Assembly (NCBI RefSeq): GCF_900217815.1
Contig: NZ_OBMT01000006.1
Span: 124,001 to 188,000 of the forward strand
Length of the DNA: 64,000 nucleotides
Source of the DNA: Rhodobacter maris
GTDB taxonomy: Bacteria > Pseudomonadota > Alphaproteobacteria > Rhodobacterales > Rhodobacteraceae
Direction of reading: 5' to 3'
Every line of letters starts with the position of its first letter. Within the stretch, counting starts at the first letter, position 1. Below, piece by piece: positions 47,315 to 62,269 of this stretch. The position numbers and the translations under genes are program-made. The notes under the pieces are model-generated. The model was not told where the DNA came from and ran no database searches. It worked only from the letters and a program-made list of their open reading frames with translations.

Positions 47315-47329
47315 TAAACCCGTCGTTAA
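47315..47329 (+). promoter_or_regulatory. Candidate CtrA box upstream of sciP
   Basis: TAAACCCGTCGTTAA fits the full CtrA site TTAA-N7-TTAA with one mismatch. It lies 49 bases before the sciP start and 65 before the divergent mnmA start. SciP and CtrA regulate each other's promoters in Caulobacter, so the position is meaningful. Confidence 0.5.
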
Positions 47330-47377
47330 GGCCGCCCTGTGCAGAGTTTCCCGGGACAAAGAAGACGGGGTGAGCCC

Positions 47378-47656
47378 ATGTATCTGAAAAAAGTTGATGG
47401 ACCGCGTGCGGTTACATTGCCCGATGGCACCATCCTGACGCGCGCTGACCTTCCACCCAAGGAAACGCGCCGCTGGGTGGCATCGCGCAAGGCGACAATC
47501 GTGCAGGCGGTGTTTCACGGCCTGATCAGCCGCGCCGAGGTGCTTGAACGCTACGGGCTTTCCGACGAGGAATTCGAGATCTGGGCCGATGCGGTGAAAA
47601 AGCACGGGACCGCGGGGCTCAAAGTCACGGCTATACAGAAATACAGACAACTTTAA
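47378..47656 (+). CDS. sciP: CtrA inhibitor SciP (DUF1153)
   Basis: Small helix-turn-helix protein of 92 residues that binds CtrA and blocks its activation of transcription. Typical parts are MYLKKVDGPRAVTLPDGT at the N-terminus, RADLPPKETRRWVASRKATI and the helix-turn-helix segment ISRAEVLERYGLSDEEFEIW. The start at 47378 is chosen by length and N-terminal match; upstream codons are not conserved. It precedes ctrA by 95 bases on the same strand. In Rhodobacter capsulatus these regulators also control gene transfer agent and motility genes. Confidence 0.92.
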   Translation: MYLKKVDGPRAVTLPDGTILTRADLPPKETRRWVASRKATIVQAVFHGLISRAEVLERYGLSDEEFEIWADAVKKHGTAGLKVTAIQKYRQL

Positions 47657-47694
47657 GTTGCACATCTGCATAAAGTTGTGAGAGTAACTGGGTG

Positions 47695-47706
47695 TTAACC
47701 ATTTAC
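47695..47706 (+). promoter_or_regulatory. CtrA half-site upstream of ctrA
   Basis: TTAACCAT, the preferred CtrA half-site, lies 57 bases before the ctrA start codon. The second half is not well matched. This fits autoregulation of ctrA. A 13-bp perfect palindrome CAACTTTAAGTTG (47648-47660) spans the sciP stop codon just upstream. Confidence 0.45.
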
Positions 47707-47751
47707 TGCCAAAGTCGGAAGTGATCGAGGGATTAATGCGGAGAACCCAGG

Positions 47752-48465
47752 ATGCGGATTTTGTTGGTGGAGGACGACCCGACGACCTCGCGCAGCATCG
47801 AGCTGATGCTGACGCATGCCAACCTCAACGTCTATTGCACAGACCTTGGGGAAGAGGGGATCGACCTTGCTAAACTTTATGATTACGATCTGATCCTGCT
47901 GGATCTTAACCTTCCCGACATGAACGGGCTTGAGGTTTTGCGTCAGCTTCGCCTTGCCCGGGTCGATACACCGATCCTGATTCTCACCGGCGCAGATGAC
48001 ACCGAGAACAAGATCAAGGGCTTTGGTTTCGGCGCCGACGACTACATGACCAAACCCTTCCACCGCGAAGAGCTGGTCGCGCGAATCCATGCGATCATCC
48101 GCCGTTCCAAGGGGCATTCGCAGTCGATCATCCGCACCGGCAAGATTTCGGTGAACCTTGATGCCAAGACGGTCGAGGTGGGCGGCAAGCCCGTGCATCT
48201 GACCGGCAAGGAATATCAGATGCTCGAGCTTCTGAGCCTGCGCAAGGGGACGACGCTGACCAAGGAAATGTTCCTCAACCACCTGTATGGTGGCATGGAC
48301 GAGCCCGAACTGAAAATCATCGACGTGTTCATTTGCAAGCTGCGCAAGAAACTCGCCGAGGTTACGGGCGGCGAGAACTATATCGAAACCGTCTGGGGCC
48401 GGGGCTATGTGTTGCGCGACCCCGATCAGGGCGATCTCGACCGCCGCATGGTCGTGGGCGCCTGA
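47752..48465 (+). CDS. ctrA: Response regulator CtrA
   Basis: OmpR-type master regulator of 237 residues. The receiver domain (1-115) has the acidic pocket VEDDP and the phospho-acceptor Asp51 in [11 protein letters not shown], as in Caulobacter CtrA. The DNA-binding winged helix (about 125-230) includes [35 protein letters not shown] and [11 protein letters not shown]. The C-terminus is Asp/Arg-rich and ends VVGA; the two-Ala proteolysis tag of Caulobacter is not exact here. It is expected to be phosphorylated through ChpT from CckA. In Rhodobacter it is not essential and regulates motility and gene transfer agents. Confidence 0.95.
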   Translation: MRILLVEDDPTTSRSIELMLTHANLNVYCTDLGEEGIDLAKLYDYDLILLDLNLPDMNGLEVLRQLRLARVDTPILILTGADDTENKIKGFGFGADDYMTKPFHREELVARIHAIIRRSKGHSQSIIRTGKISVNLDAKTVEVGGKPVHLTGKEYQMLELLSLRKGTTLTKEMFLNHLYGGMDEPELKIIDVFICKLRKKLAEVTGGENYIETVWGRGYVLRDPDQGDLDRRMVVGA

Positions 48466-52748
<4,283 letters not shown>

Positions 52749-52750
52749 AT

Positions 52751-52765
52751 GTTCTCAAAATGTTC
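52751..52765 (+). promoter_or_regulatory. SOS (LexA) box GTTC-N7-GTTC
   Basis: GTTCTCAAAATGTTC lies two bases after the recG stop and fits exactly the alphaproteobacterial LexA operator GTTC-N7-GTTC described in Rhodobacter. TTGACC, a possible -35, starts at 52766, so LexA would block polymerase. The next start codon is at 52819. Confidence 0.75.
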
Positions 52766-52818
52766 TTGACCTGCCGAGAGCAATGTGAGAACAAAGTGGC
52801 AACAGAAAGGAGATGCCG

Positions 52819-52956
52819 ATGCGCCAGCCCCCGACGATCCGCCCTCTTGAGGCCTTCGCAAGCCGCGCCCCCGCCGAGGTGGTGCAAGACACGATCGGCG
52901 CGCTCTCGCTCTGCGTCACCTTTGTTGCAATCCTGTTCCTGCCCGGGTTGTTCTGA
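52819..52956 (+). CDS. SOS-linked small membrane protein (45 aa)
   Basis: I do not recognise this gene. The frame encodes 45 residues. Residues 1-25 are soluble (MRQPPTIRPLEAFASRAPAE and on), and residues about 26-45 form one hydrophobic segment (IGALSLCVTFVAILFLPGLF) that runs to the C-terminus. The ribosome site AAAGGAG lies six bases before the ATG at 52819; an ATG six bases upstream is too close to it. The only promoter-like signals carry a perfect LexA box, so expression is probably damage-inducible. Caulobacter SidA, an SOS-induced 29-residue inner-membrane division inhibitor, is a functional precedent, but no sequence relation is claimed. Confidence 0.65.
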   Translation: MRQPPTIRPLEAFASRAPAEVVQDTIGALSLCVTFVAILFLPGLF

Positions 52957-53146
52957 GTTGCTAGCGCTCCGGTGCCGTGCTGCCGGGCCCGATACGAGTG
53001 CCGCTGTTTCCCGGTCAGGCGAGCCTGGCCAAATGTTCACTGCCTCGCGCTTTTGCCGCTGTCTGTCCCCAGCTGTGCGGCAGCCTGTCCCAAGGCCCAG
53101 TCAAAGCGCACCTCACGCCGCCATCTCCCGATGGCGGCGTTTTTTT
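52957..53146 (+). ncRNA. Possible structured RNA or 3' UTR, terminator-ended
   Basis: This 190-base stretch has no ORF of its own but has much predicted structure. GGTCAGG-CGAG-CCTGGCC (53013-53030) forms a perfect 7-bp stem with a tetraloop, flanked by CCGGG (52983-52987) and CCCGG (53010-53014). A strong Rho-independent terminator ends it. It could be the 3' UTR of the 45-residue gene or an sRNA processed from it. The CTGTTTCCCGGTCAGG string resembles SRP RNA, but its conserved AGCAGCC partner is missing. Confidence 0.3.
53115..53146 (+). terminator. Strong Rho-independent terminator
   Basis: A perfect 10-bp stem (53115-53124 with 53131-53140), six-base loop and a run of seven Ts. It ends the transcript containing the SOS-linked small gene. 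Confidence 0.92.
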
Positions 53147-53147
53147 G

Positions 53148-54557
53148 CTACATCCGGTAAGCGAGGCGCAACCCGCCCCAATGCCGTCCGGCCACGAAGA
53201 TCGGCGCCGAGAGATCTTTCATCAGCACGAAATTGCCGCCGCCCATGTCGCGACGGTAGATCTGCAACAGGAAGGGGGCGGTCGATTGCCCCGCGCGCAG
53301 CCCGACCCGGTCGTTGAAGAGCCGCCGGTTGCGGCAGTTTGCGGCGTTCCAGACCGGATCCGCGCTCTGCGGCTGCGAGAATTTGCGGTTATGCGTCGGC
53401 AGATAACCGTTCCGGTCCACCGCGGCACAGAACACCACATCGGGCGAGAGCTTCAACATGCGCTCCTGCACATCGGGCAGCACCGCATCGGTGAAGGCGG
53501 TGAAGGGTGCGAGGATCTGCGCCGGATCGGTGCCTGCAATCGGCGTGTAGCGGCTGTCGAAAAGCGTCGCGGCAGTGATCTGGCCGGACCGGATCGCCGT
53601 ATCGAAGAGCCCGGCGATCTCGGCCGCGGCCCCCTGTGCGGCGCGGATGAAGCCATCGTCAGCCGTGGCGCCGCCGAGTTCGACGGCCTCCTGCACGATC
53701 GTTTCGCCGGCGAGAATCAGCGCCTGGGTTTTCTCGGTCGCCTGATGCACCTCGGCCGAAGTGCTCGCCATGCCCTCCGACATATGCCGGAACGCCGGGC
53801 CAAAGGAGGCGTTGGCCGCATTCACTTCGGAGGCGCGCGCCGCAATGTCACCCACGGCCTCGCGGGTGAGTTTCAGCCCGTCGAGCATCCGGCCGAGCGC
53901 GCTGTCGGTTCCGGCCGCGCCGCTCAGCACCGCCTCGACATCGGCCGAAATCGCCCCGGCCTCGTCACGCAGAGCGCCCACCGAATCGCTCAAGCCGCCA
54001 ACCGCGTCGCCGATTCCCTCGGCCGCGCCAGCGGTCTTGCGCGACAGTTCGTTGATCGCTTCGGCCACCACAGCAAAGCCACGCCCGGAATCGCCCGCCC
54101 GCGCCGCCTCGATTTTCGCGTTGATCGCCAGGATGTTGACCTGCTTCGCGATGGACTTGATTTCGGCATTCTCGGTTTGCACGCGGGTCAGCGTCGCGTT
54201 GAGCTCTTCCATTCGCGTGATGGCCGCGCGCACCCAGGCAGCGATGGTTTGCGCATGGCTGCCGGTTTCACGCAATTGCGCCACCGTGCCCTCGACGAGA
54301 TCCAGTGTCACCTCGGCCGAGCGGCCGACCCGCTCGGCACCGTCCAGTACGCGGGCATTGGCGTCCTGAACCGTTTCGGCAGAGGATTGCGCCTTGCGCA
54401 GAAGGGACATCTGGGCATCGATATGGCGTTCGAGCGCATCAAGCGCGCCCGCCACTTCGGCGACATCGCGGCCAAGTTCGAGGGCATCCTGGGCAATGCG
54501 GTTGATGCGTGCCTCGGTCTGGGCGGGCTCGGGGGATGGCATCGGGCTCTGGGTCAT
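53148..54557 (-). CDS. Soluble methyl-accepting chemotaxis-like receptor
   Basis: Cytoplasmic chemoreceptor-like protein of 469 residues with no membrane helix. The N-terminal two thirds are coiled coil with the signalling tip VNILAINAKIEAARAGDSGR starting near residue 140; the tip sequence differs from classical receptors (INAKIE for LNAGVE). The C-terminal part (about 300-469) is a sensory region with SPDVVFCAAVDRNGYLPTHN, resembling a single Cache-like or similar ligand domain. Most receptors put the sensor first, so this is the reverse layout. Soluble receptors are common in Rhodobacter, where they cluster in the cytoplasm. The partner CheA is not in the window. Confidence 0.8.
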   Translation of the reverse strand: MTQSPMPSPEPAQTEARINRIAQDALELGRDVAEVAGALDALERHIDAQMSLLRKAQSSAETVQDANARVLDGAERVGRSAEVTLDLVEGTVAQLRETGSHAQTIAAWVRAAITRMEELNATLTRVQTENAEIKSIAKQVNILAINAKIEAARAGDSGRGFAVVAEAINELSRKTAGAAEGIGDAVGGLSDSVGALRDEAGAISADVEAVLSGAAGTDSALGRMLDGLKLTREAVGDIAARASEVNAANASFGPAFRHMSEGMASTSAEVHQATEKTQALILAGETIVQEAVELGGATADDGFIRAAQGAAAEIAGLFDTAIRSGQITAATLFDSRYTPIAGTDPAQILAPFTAFTDAVLPDVQERMLKLSPDVVFCAAVDRNGYLPTHNRKFSQPQSADPVWNAANCRNRRLFNDRVGLRAGQSTAPFLLQIYRRDMGGGNFVLMKDLSAPIFVAGRHWGGLRLAYRM

Positions 54558-54623
54558 CGCTCGCTCTGGCTGGTTCGCGCCACCATGCCACGGGGGTCTT
54601 GCGCAAGCGTTAAGCGCAGCGGG

Positions 54624-55049
54624 TCATTTTCGCAGCGCGCTGAGCACCGCATCGGGGGCAAGCAGGATCGAGGCATGTCGGTTGGGGTAGGCGCGCGCGG
54701 CGATCAGCACCTCGTAGTCGGCAAAGGGCGCAGCCGGCACCGGGCCGCCGGTGAGCATGGCCGCGAGCGCGTCGCGCAGCGCCGCCACCTCGGCCTCGGA
54801 TCGGCCAATCACGTGGCGCGCGAAAATCGAGGCTGAGGCCTGCCCGAGCGCACAGGCATGCACGGTCTGGCTGTAAGCGGTGATGCGGCCGTCCTCGATG
54901 CGCAGCGCGACCGCGATATTCGAGCCGCACAGCGGGGCCCGCTGGGTGGCCTCGTGCGTCGGCGCGGCAATCGGATCGGTGAGCGGAATGTCGGCGGCGA
55001 GCGCCAGCACCCGGTCGGCATAGAGTTTGAAGAGATCCTGCTCGCTCAT
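54624..55049 (-). CDS. IscU/NifU-like iron-sulfur scaffold protein with altered third cysteine
   Basis: Protein of 141 residues in the IscU/SufU fold. Two of the usual three cluster ligands are seen, Cys41 (APLCGSNI) and Cys66 (VHACALGQASAS). By alignment the third conserved cysteine near the C-terminus (usually KCATLAW) is Ser127 in NRHASILLAPDAV. Loss of that ligand argues against ordinary cluster assembly; it may bind zinc or act as a regulatory paralogue (inference). It is divergent from hisI. It was placed here by its length and two motifs. Confidence 0.8.
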   Translation of the reverse strand: MSEQDLFKLYADRVLALAADIPLTDPIAAPTHEATQRAPLCGSNIAVALRIEDGRITAYSQTVHACALGQASASIFARHVIGRSEAEVAALRDALAAMLTGGPVPAAPFADYEVLIAARAYPNRHASILLAPDAVLSALRK

Positions 55050-55124
55050 CGGCGCCCTTTTCTGCCGGCCTTTTGTTTACCGGTCCAGGGCGTTAGATAG
55101 GGCGGATCTGCGAGGGAGGAAAGC

Positions 55125-55487
55125 ATGGGTTTCGAAGTGAGCCGCCTGAAATACGACGCGAACGGGCTGATCCCGGCGATTGCGCAGGATCATGCGACGG
55201 GCGAGGTGCTGATGATGGCCTGGATGAATGCCGAGAGCCTCGCGCGCACGCTTGAGAGCGGGCAGGTGACCTATTGGAGCCGGTCGCGCCAGAGCTTCTG
55301 GGCCAAGGGCGAGAGTTCGGGCCATGTGCAGAAGCTTGTGGAGTTGCGGGTGGATTGCGACCGCGATTGCCTGTTGATGCTCGTCGATCAGACCGGGCCG
55401 GCCTGCCACACCAACCGCCGCTCGTGCTTTTACACGGCGGTGCGGGAGGGGGAAGAGGTCGAGATTCTCACGCCGATGGATCTGTGA
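55125..55487 (+). CDS. hisI: Phosphoribosyl-AMP cyclohydrolase HisI
   Basis: Opens the adenine ring of PR-AMP in histidine biosynthesis. It has 120 residues, the stand-alone bacterial length. Metal and catalytic residues are in [20 protein letters not shown] and [10 protein letters not shown], with the upstream block [14 protein letters not shown] and [11 protein letters not shown]. It is transcribed alone, away from the other his genes, and followed by a palindromic repeat. Confidence 0.96.
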   Translation: MGFEVSRLKYDANGLIPAIAQDHATGEVLMMAWMNAESLARTLESGQVTYWSRSRQSFWAKGESSGHVQKLVELRVDCDRDCLLMLVDQTGPACHTNRRSCFYTAVREGEEVEILTPMDL

Positions 55488-55490
55488 GAG

Positions 55491-55540
55491 CCCCCGGGGC
55501 GCTGCCCCGGACCCCGGGATATTTGTTGCAAGATGAAAGG
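55491..55540 (+). repeat. Modular palindromic repeat, copy 2 (downstream of hisI)
   Basis: A 7-bp GC hairpin (55494-55500 with 55504-55510) is followed by ACCCCGGGATATTTGTTGCAAGATGAAAG. It matches the second hairpin and tail of copy 1 with several changes. The first hairpin of copies 1 and 3 is absent. It lies between convergent hisI and gluQ. Confidence 0.7.
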
Positions 55541-56377
55541 CTAGAGCCCGACAAGGCGGCGGATGTCTTCGGGGGTTGCGCCTTCGGCGCGGTATTTTGC
55601 AAGCGCGCGGGCATCGTCGCGTTTGGCGAGGCGCTTGCCCTGATCGTCGCGGATCAGCCCATGGTGGTGGTAGACCGGGACGGCGAGGCCGAGCAGCCTT
55701 TGCAACGTGACATGAATGGCGGTCGCGGCGAACAGATCCTCGCCCCGGGTGACATGGGTGATGCCCTGAGCGGCATCATCGAGCACCACGGCGAGGTGAT
55801 AGGAGGTGCCCATCTCGCGCCGGGCGAGCACGACATCGCCCACCGCGCGGATCATGCCGTCGCGCGTGATCTGGGGGTGGCCGCGATGGGCGGGGCCGGT
55901 TTCCGTGAATGCGCAGTCGGTGGCGGCAAGGTCCATGCGCAGCCGCAGCGCCGCCTCGGGGAGGGGTTGGCCGGGGCGGGCCGCGCTGCGCGCCCGGCAG
56001 GTGCCGGGGTAGAGGAGGCCGTCCGGCCCCAAGGGCACGCCCTCCTGCGGCGCGGAGGCGGCGGCCTCGATATCGCGGCGCGTGCAGGTGCAGGCGTAAA
56101 GGAGGCCCGCGGCCCAGAGCTTTTCGAGACAGGCGCGATAGGCGGGAAGGCGTTCGGACTGGCGCAGCACCGCGCCGTCCCAGCGCAGGCCAAGCCAGCG
56201 CAGATCCTCGTAAATCTGCGCCTCCCAGGCGGGTTTTGAGCGCGCCCGGTCGATGTCTTCGATCCGCAGCAAAAACTGCCCGCCCGCCGCGCGCGCCATG
56301 TCATGCGCCACGATGGCGGCATAGGCGTGGCCCAGATGCAGCGGGCCGGTGGGCGAGGGCGCGAAGCGGGTGATCAT
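55541..56377 (-). CDS. gluQ: Glutamyl-Q tRNA(Asp) synthetase
   Basis: Paralogue of the GluRS catalytic core that charges glutamate onto queuosine of tRNA-Asp, without an anticodon-binding domain. It has 278 residues. The HIGH-like motif is HLGH at 14-17, and the KMSKS-like motif is [10 protein letters not shown] zinc site uses YACTCTRRD and YPGTCRA. The start overlaps trmFO by four bases (56374-56377), forming a tRNA-modification gene pair. Confidence 0.94.
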   Translation of the reverse strand: MITRFAPSPTGPLHLGHAYAAIVAHDMARAAGGQFLLRIEDIDRARSKPAWEAQIYEDLRWLGLRWDGAVLRQSERLPAYRACLEKLWAAGLLYACTCTRRDIEAAASAPQEGVPLGPDGLLYPGTCRARSAARPGQPLPEAALRLRMDLAATDCAFTETGPAHRGHPQITRDGMIRAVGDVVLARREMGTSYHLAVVLDDAAQGITHVTRGEDLFAATAIHVTLQRLLGLAVPVYHHHGLIRDDQGKRLAKRDDARALAKYRAEGATPEDIRRLVGL

Positions 56378-57717
56378 GCCTGCGCGGCAAGCCAGGCGGA
56401 AAACACCTCCTTGGCGCGGTCGGTATAGCCCTTGTAGCGGTCTTTCCGGCCCTTGCGGCCGCCGCGCGCCTCCTCCAGCGGCGGGAAGAGGCCGAAGTTC
56501 ACGTTCATCGGCTGGAAGCTTTTGGCCTCGGCGCCGCCGGTGATGTGGTTCACAAGCGCCCCCATCGCGGTTTCAAAGCCGGGTGGCGGCAGGGTTTGGC
56601 CCTTCATTTCGGCGGCGGCCATGCGGCCTGCCAAAAGCCCCATCGCCGCGCTTTCCACATAGCCCTCAACGCCCGTCACCTGACCGGCGAAGCGCAGGTT
56701 TGGCCGGCTGCGCAGGCGCATCTGTTCATCAAGCAGGGTCGGCGCATTGAGGAAGGTGTTGCGGTGAATCCCGCCAAGGCGTGCGAAAGAGGCATTCTCC
56801 AGCCCCGGAATCATCCGAAAAACAGCGGTTTGCGCGCCATACTTCATCTTCGTCTGAAAGCCGACGATATTGTAGAGCGTGCCGAGCGCATTGTCGCGGC
56901 GCAGCTGCACCACGGCATAGGATTTGGTGGCCGGGTCATGCAGGTTGGTGAGGCCAACGGGCTTCATCGGCCCGTGGCGGAGCGTTTCGCGCCCGCGCTC
57001 GGCCATCACCTCAATCGGCAGGCAGCCATCAAAATAGCCCGCCGTCTCGCCTTCATGAAATTCGGTCTTTTCGGCGCTCAGCAGCGCGTCGATGAAGGCT
57101 TCATATTGCGCGCGGTCCATCGGGCAGTTGATATAGGCCTTTTGGTCCTCTTCGGTCTCGCCCTTGTCGTAGCGGCTCTGGCGCCAGGCGATGTCCATGT
57201 TGATCGTCTCGGCATGGACAATCGGCGCGATCGCATCGAAAAAGGCGAGGCTCTCGGCGCCCGTCGCGGCGCGGATGCTTGTTGCCAGCGCGCCCGAGGT
57301 GAGCGGGCCGGTGGCGATGATCCAGCGCCCCTCGCCGGGCAATTCGCAGATCTCGCCCGGAGCGAAGGAAATCAGCGGATGGGCGCGCAAAGCCTCTGTC
57401 ACCGCGGCGGAAAATGCCTCGCGGTCCACGGCGAGCGCACCGCCCGCCGGGAGCGCATGGCGGTCCGCCATCTGCATGATCAGCCCGCCCGCGGCGCGCA
57501 TCTCCCAGTGCAGAAGGCCTACGGCATTGCGCTCATCGTCATCCGAGCGGAAGGAGTTCGAGCAGACCATCTCGGCGCAATCGCCGGTCCGGTGCGCGAA
57601 GGTGCCCACTTTGGGGCGCATCTCGTGCAGCACCACGGGCACGCCCGCCTGCGCCGCTTGCCACGCTGCTTCCGAGCCCGCAAGGCCCGCGCCGATGATG
57701 TGAAGTGTGTCCGTCAT
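56374..57717 (-). CDS. trmFO: Methylenetetrahydrofolate-tRNA uracil-5-methyltransferase TrmFO
   Basis: Folate- and FAD-dependent enzyme that makes m5U54 in the T-loop of tRNA. It has 447 residues. The FAD loop GAGLAGSE is at 9-16, followed by [20 protein letters not shown] and [17 protein letters not shown]. The C-terminal motif [10 protein letters not shown] is typical. It is followed by gluQ (overlap) and preceded by a DUF6614-like gene 41 bases upstream. Confidence 0.95.
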   Translation of the reverse strand: MTDTLHIIGAGLAGSEAAWQAAQAGVPVVLHEMRPKVGTFAHRTGDCAEMVCSNSFRSDDDERNAVGLLHWEMRAAGGLIMQMADRHALPAGGALAVDREAFSAAVTEALRAHPLISFAPGEICELPGEGRWIIATGPLTSGALATSIRAATGAESLAFFDAIAPIVHAETINMDIAWRQSRYDKGETEEDQKAYINCPMDRAQYEAFIDALLSAEKTEFHEGETAGYFDGCLPIEVMAERGRETLRHGPMKPVGLTNLHDPATKSYAVVQLRRDNALGTLYNIVGFQTKMKYGAQTAVFRMIPGLENASFARLGGIHRNTFLNAPTLLDEQMRLRSRPNLRFAGQVTGVEGYVESAAMGLLAGRMAAAEMKGQTLPPPGFETAMGALVNHITGGAEAKSFQPMNVNFGLFPPLEEARGGRKGRKDRYKGYTDRAKEVFSAWLAAQA

Positions 57718-57758
57718 GGCGCCGATTTAGGGCGGTGACGGCGAAAAGGAAAGCCCCG

Positions 57759-58109
57759 TCAGATCAGCGCCACACGCTCGCGGCGCTCGGGATCCGGGAA
57801 GGGGCGATAGACGCCGACCGTGTAGGAGGCGATCATCCCGTGCATCAGCTCGTAATGGCGCATCTCGCTTTCCGAAAGCTTGGCAATGGCCCGGAACGTG
57901 GTTTCGAGCGCGGCGAGATCTTCAAGCTCGATCTCGAGCAGGAACGCTTCGTGCAGATCGCTCGCAAGCCCCATCTTGCGGCGCAAAAGCCGCCAGCCGC
58001 CGATCAGATCGAGCGCTTTCAGCTCGCCCATCCATTGTTCGACCGAGGCCGCGAAGGCCAGCGCTTTCGCGTCACTCTTCAACTCGATCATGCAGTGATA
58101 GAGATTCAT
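57759..58109 (-). CDS. DUF6614-like protein
   Basis: Small protein of 116 residues with an antibody-fold-like dimeric alpha/beta barrel look. It begins MNLYHCMIELKSDAKALAFA and has a conserved acidic helix ASDLHEAFLLEIELEDL. It is highly charged in the C-terminal PFPDPERRERVALI. I placed the start at 58109 after GGGAGAAAAGC. It resembles antibiotic-biosynthesis monooxygenase-type folds but has no matching catalytic residue that I can see. The function is unknown; neighbours trmFO and gluQ follow on the same strand. Confidence 0.65.
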   Translation of the reverse strand: MNLYHCMIELKSDAKALAFAASVEQWMGELKALDLIGGWRLLRRKMGLASDLHEAFLLEIELEDLAALETTFRAIAKLSESEMRHYELMHGMIASYTVGVYRPFPDPERRERVALI

Positions 58110-58174
58110 GCTTTTCTCCCGCAGGTGAGGGCAGAAAAGCACGAATCCCTTGAAATTGCCTTAAACGGTGCCGA

Positions 58175-58897
58175 TCAGGAGCCGGGCAGGAAGGCCATCA
58201 ACCCGCGCCGGTCAAAGCTGACACCGCGCCCGCTGCCGAAGCTCGTATGAATGCCGAGCCCGAAGGTCGCTTCGGTGTTCATGCCGTCGCCATCCATCAG
58301 CCCGAGGCTGCCCGAGATTTCCACCCCCGAGGGCAGCGCATAGCTGAGCCGTGCATCGGCGCGCATCATGTCATTGGTGGAGGTGTCGAGCGCCTGATAG
58401 CTCGCGCCCAAGGTGAGCTGGTCGTTCATCATCATGTCGGCGCCGAAACCGTAGCTCGTCACCATCCGCGTACCGGTGTCGATCTTGCCGAAATCGCCGG
58501 AGACAGTGGTGTTGCCAAAGCTCTTGCGCAGCTCGGCGCCGTAATGGGAGGCATCATCGCCATCAACCCATTCGTGGCCGAGATAGCCGCCAAGCGAGAG
58601 CCCGCCATCGGCATGGAAGATGGCATGCGTGGTGAAGGCGGTGCCAGAGACATTGGCGGCGCCAAAGTAGCTTTGCGCCAGATCGAACTGCAGCCCGACA
58701 CGCGGTGTGAGGCCATATTCGAGCGCGCCCTCAAGCGTGGTCTTGTGGGTGCCACGCGCGCCGGCATCGGCAAGGCTCGAATAGTCAAGACCGACCTCGG
58801 CCCCGGTGACAACCCCTTCGGCCGATGCGCCCATGGGAAGGAGCGCCAGCGAAACGGCCCCGGCCGCTCGCGCGACCATCCTGATAAAGTCCTGCAT
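58175..58897 (-). CDS. Outer-membrane beta-barrel protein (porin-like)
   Basis: Protein of 240 residues with a signal peptide (residues about 8-26, cleavage near GASA-EG) and alternating hydrophobic strands in the mature part, such as YSSLADAGARGTHKTTLEGA and RMVTSYGFGADMMMNDQLTL. The C-terminus is polar and ends AFLPGS instead of the usual terminal Phe. I chose the second ATG (58897) because TGAGG lies upstream; the first is at 58909. It starts 30 bases after gyrA and probably is co-transcribed with it. It resembles porin-type or adhesin-type barrels but I cannot name the family. Confidence 0.6.
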   Translation of the reverse strand: MQDFIRMVARAAGAVSLALLPMGASAEGVVTGAEVGLDYSSLADAGARGTHKTTLEGALEYGLTPRVGLQFDLAQSYFGAANVSGTAFTTHAIFHADGGLSLGGYLGHEWVDGDDASHYGAELRKSFGNTTVSGDFGKIDTGTRMVTSYGFGADMMMNDQLTLGASYQALDTSTNDMMRADARLSYALPSGVEISGSLGLMDGDGMNTEATFGLGIHTSFGSGRGVSFDRRGLMAFLPGS

Positions 58898-58926
58898 CTT
58901 CAACCTCATAAAGTTCGTTCTTGGTC

Positions 58927-61674
<2,748 letters not shown>

Positions 61675-61707
61675 GCTGTCGTCTTCTTCTAGATTTTGTT
61701 ATGCCAT

Positions 61708-61737
61708 CTTATAGCGCAACCAATGCCTTGGGTGCAA
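61708..61737 (-). promoter_or_regulatory. Sigma70-type promoter of gyrA
   Basis: On the minus strand TTGCAC (61737-61732) and TATAAG (61713-61708) are separated by 18 bases. This gives a start near 61701 and a 27-base leader to the GTG of gyrA. Confidence 0.65.
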
Positions 61738-61789
61738 TCGGCAAGAACGCGCCCGCGGCGGCGCGGCGACGGCTTGCGCGGGCTCTGGC

Positions 61790-62269
61790 TCAGCGCTGCG
61801 CCTTGGCGCGGGCCGCCGCGATCCAGAGCAGCACGAGCGCAAGCGAGATCAGCGCGTTGAGGTTGGGCATGGTCACGCCCATCAATTGCCAGGCGATCTC
61901 GTCGCAGCGCACGAGCGGCGCGGCATTGATCTGGGCCAGCAGATCCGCCGCCGAGGCGCCTTCGAGCGGGTTCGAGGTGCAGGCGTCGGGGCCTTCGAAA
62001 ATGTGCCGCTCGACCCCGGAATGATAGATCCCGAGCCCGGTCGAGAGCGCCATGATCACCGCGCCAAGAGAGGCGAAGATCTGCGGCAGCCGCAGCGCCA
62101 CGAGCACAGCGCCGAGAAGTGCTGCCGCGAGATGCGGCCAGCGCTGTAGCACGCAGAGCTCGCAGGGCGGATAGCCCAGCGCCTGGAAGATGAGCGCCCC
62201 GCCAAGCAAAGCCGCCGAGCCTGCGGCGGCCAGCGCGATCAGGACGCGGGAAGAAAGGGCAGGGAACAT
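61790..62269 (-). CDS. dsbB: Disulfide bond formation protein B (DsbB)
   Basis: Quinone-reducing inner-membrane protein that reoxidises DsbA. It has 159 residues with four predicted helices. Two cysteine pairs are visible: Cys36 and Cys39 (PPCELCVLQRW) in the first periplasmic loop, and Cys97 and Cys122 (DACTSN and VRCDE) in the second. The start at 62269 overlaps the stop of the DedA gene (TGATG), so the two membrane-protein genes are coupled. A longer frame upstream only reads through the DedA gene. Confidence 0.92.
   Translation of the reverse strand: MFPALSSRVLIALAAAGSAALLGGALIFQALGYPPCELCVLQRWPHLAAALLGAVLVALRLPQIFASLGAVIMALSTGLGIYHSGVERHIFEGPDACTSNPLEGASAADLLAQINAAPLVRCDEIAWQLMGVTMPNLNALISLALVLLWIAAARAKAQR

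Noticed and set aside
53031-53040. A second LexA site in the structured region
   Set aside because: Only one GTTC half-site is present; there is no partner at N7 spacing.
52957-53146. SRP (4.5S) RNA
   Set aside because: CTGTTTCCCGGTCAGG is similar to the 5' arm of SRP RNA, but the GGAA-type apical loop and AGCAGCC partner are missing, and the stem closes with CCTGGCC after a CGAG loop.
57759-58109. LsrG (phospho-AI-2 isomerase), as a missing member of the lsr operon
   Set aside because: The size is near but the sequence lacks LsrG residues and fits DUF6614. It lies 54 kb away beside trmFO.
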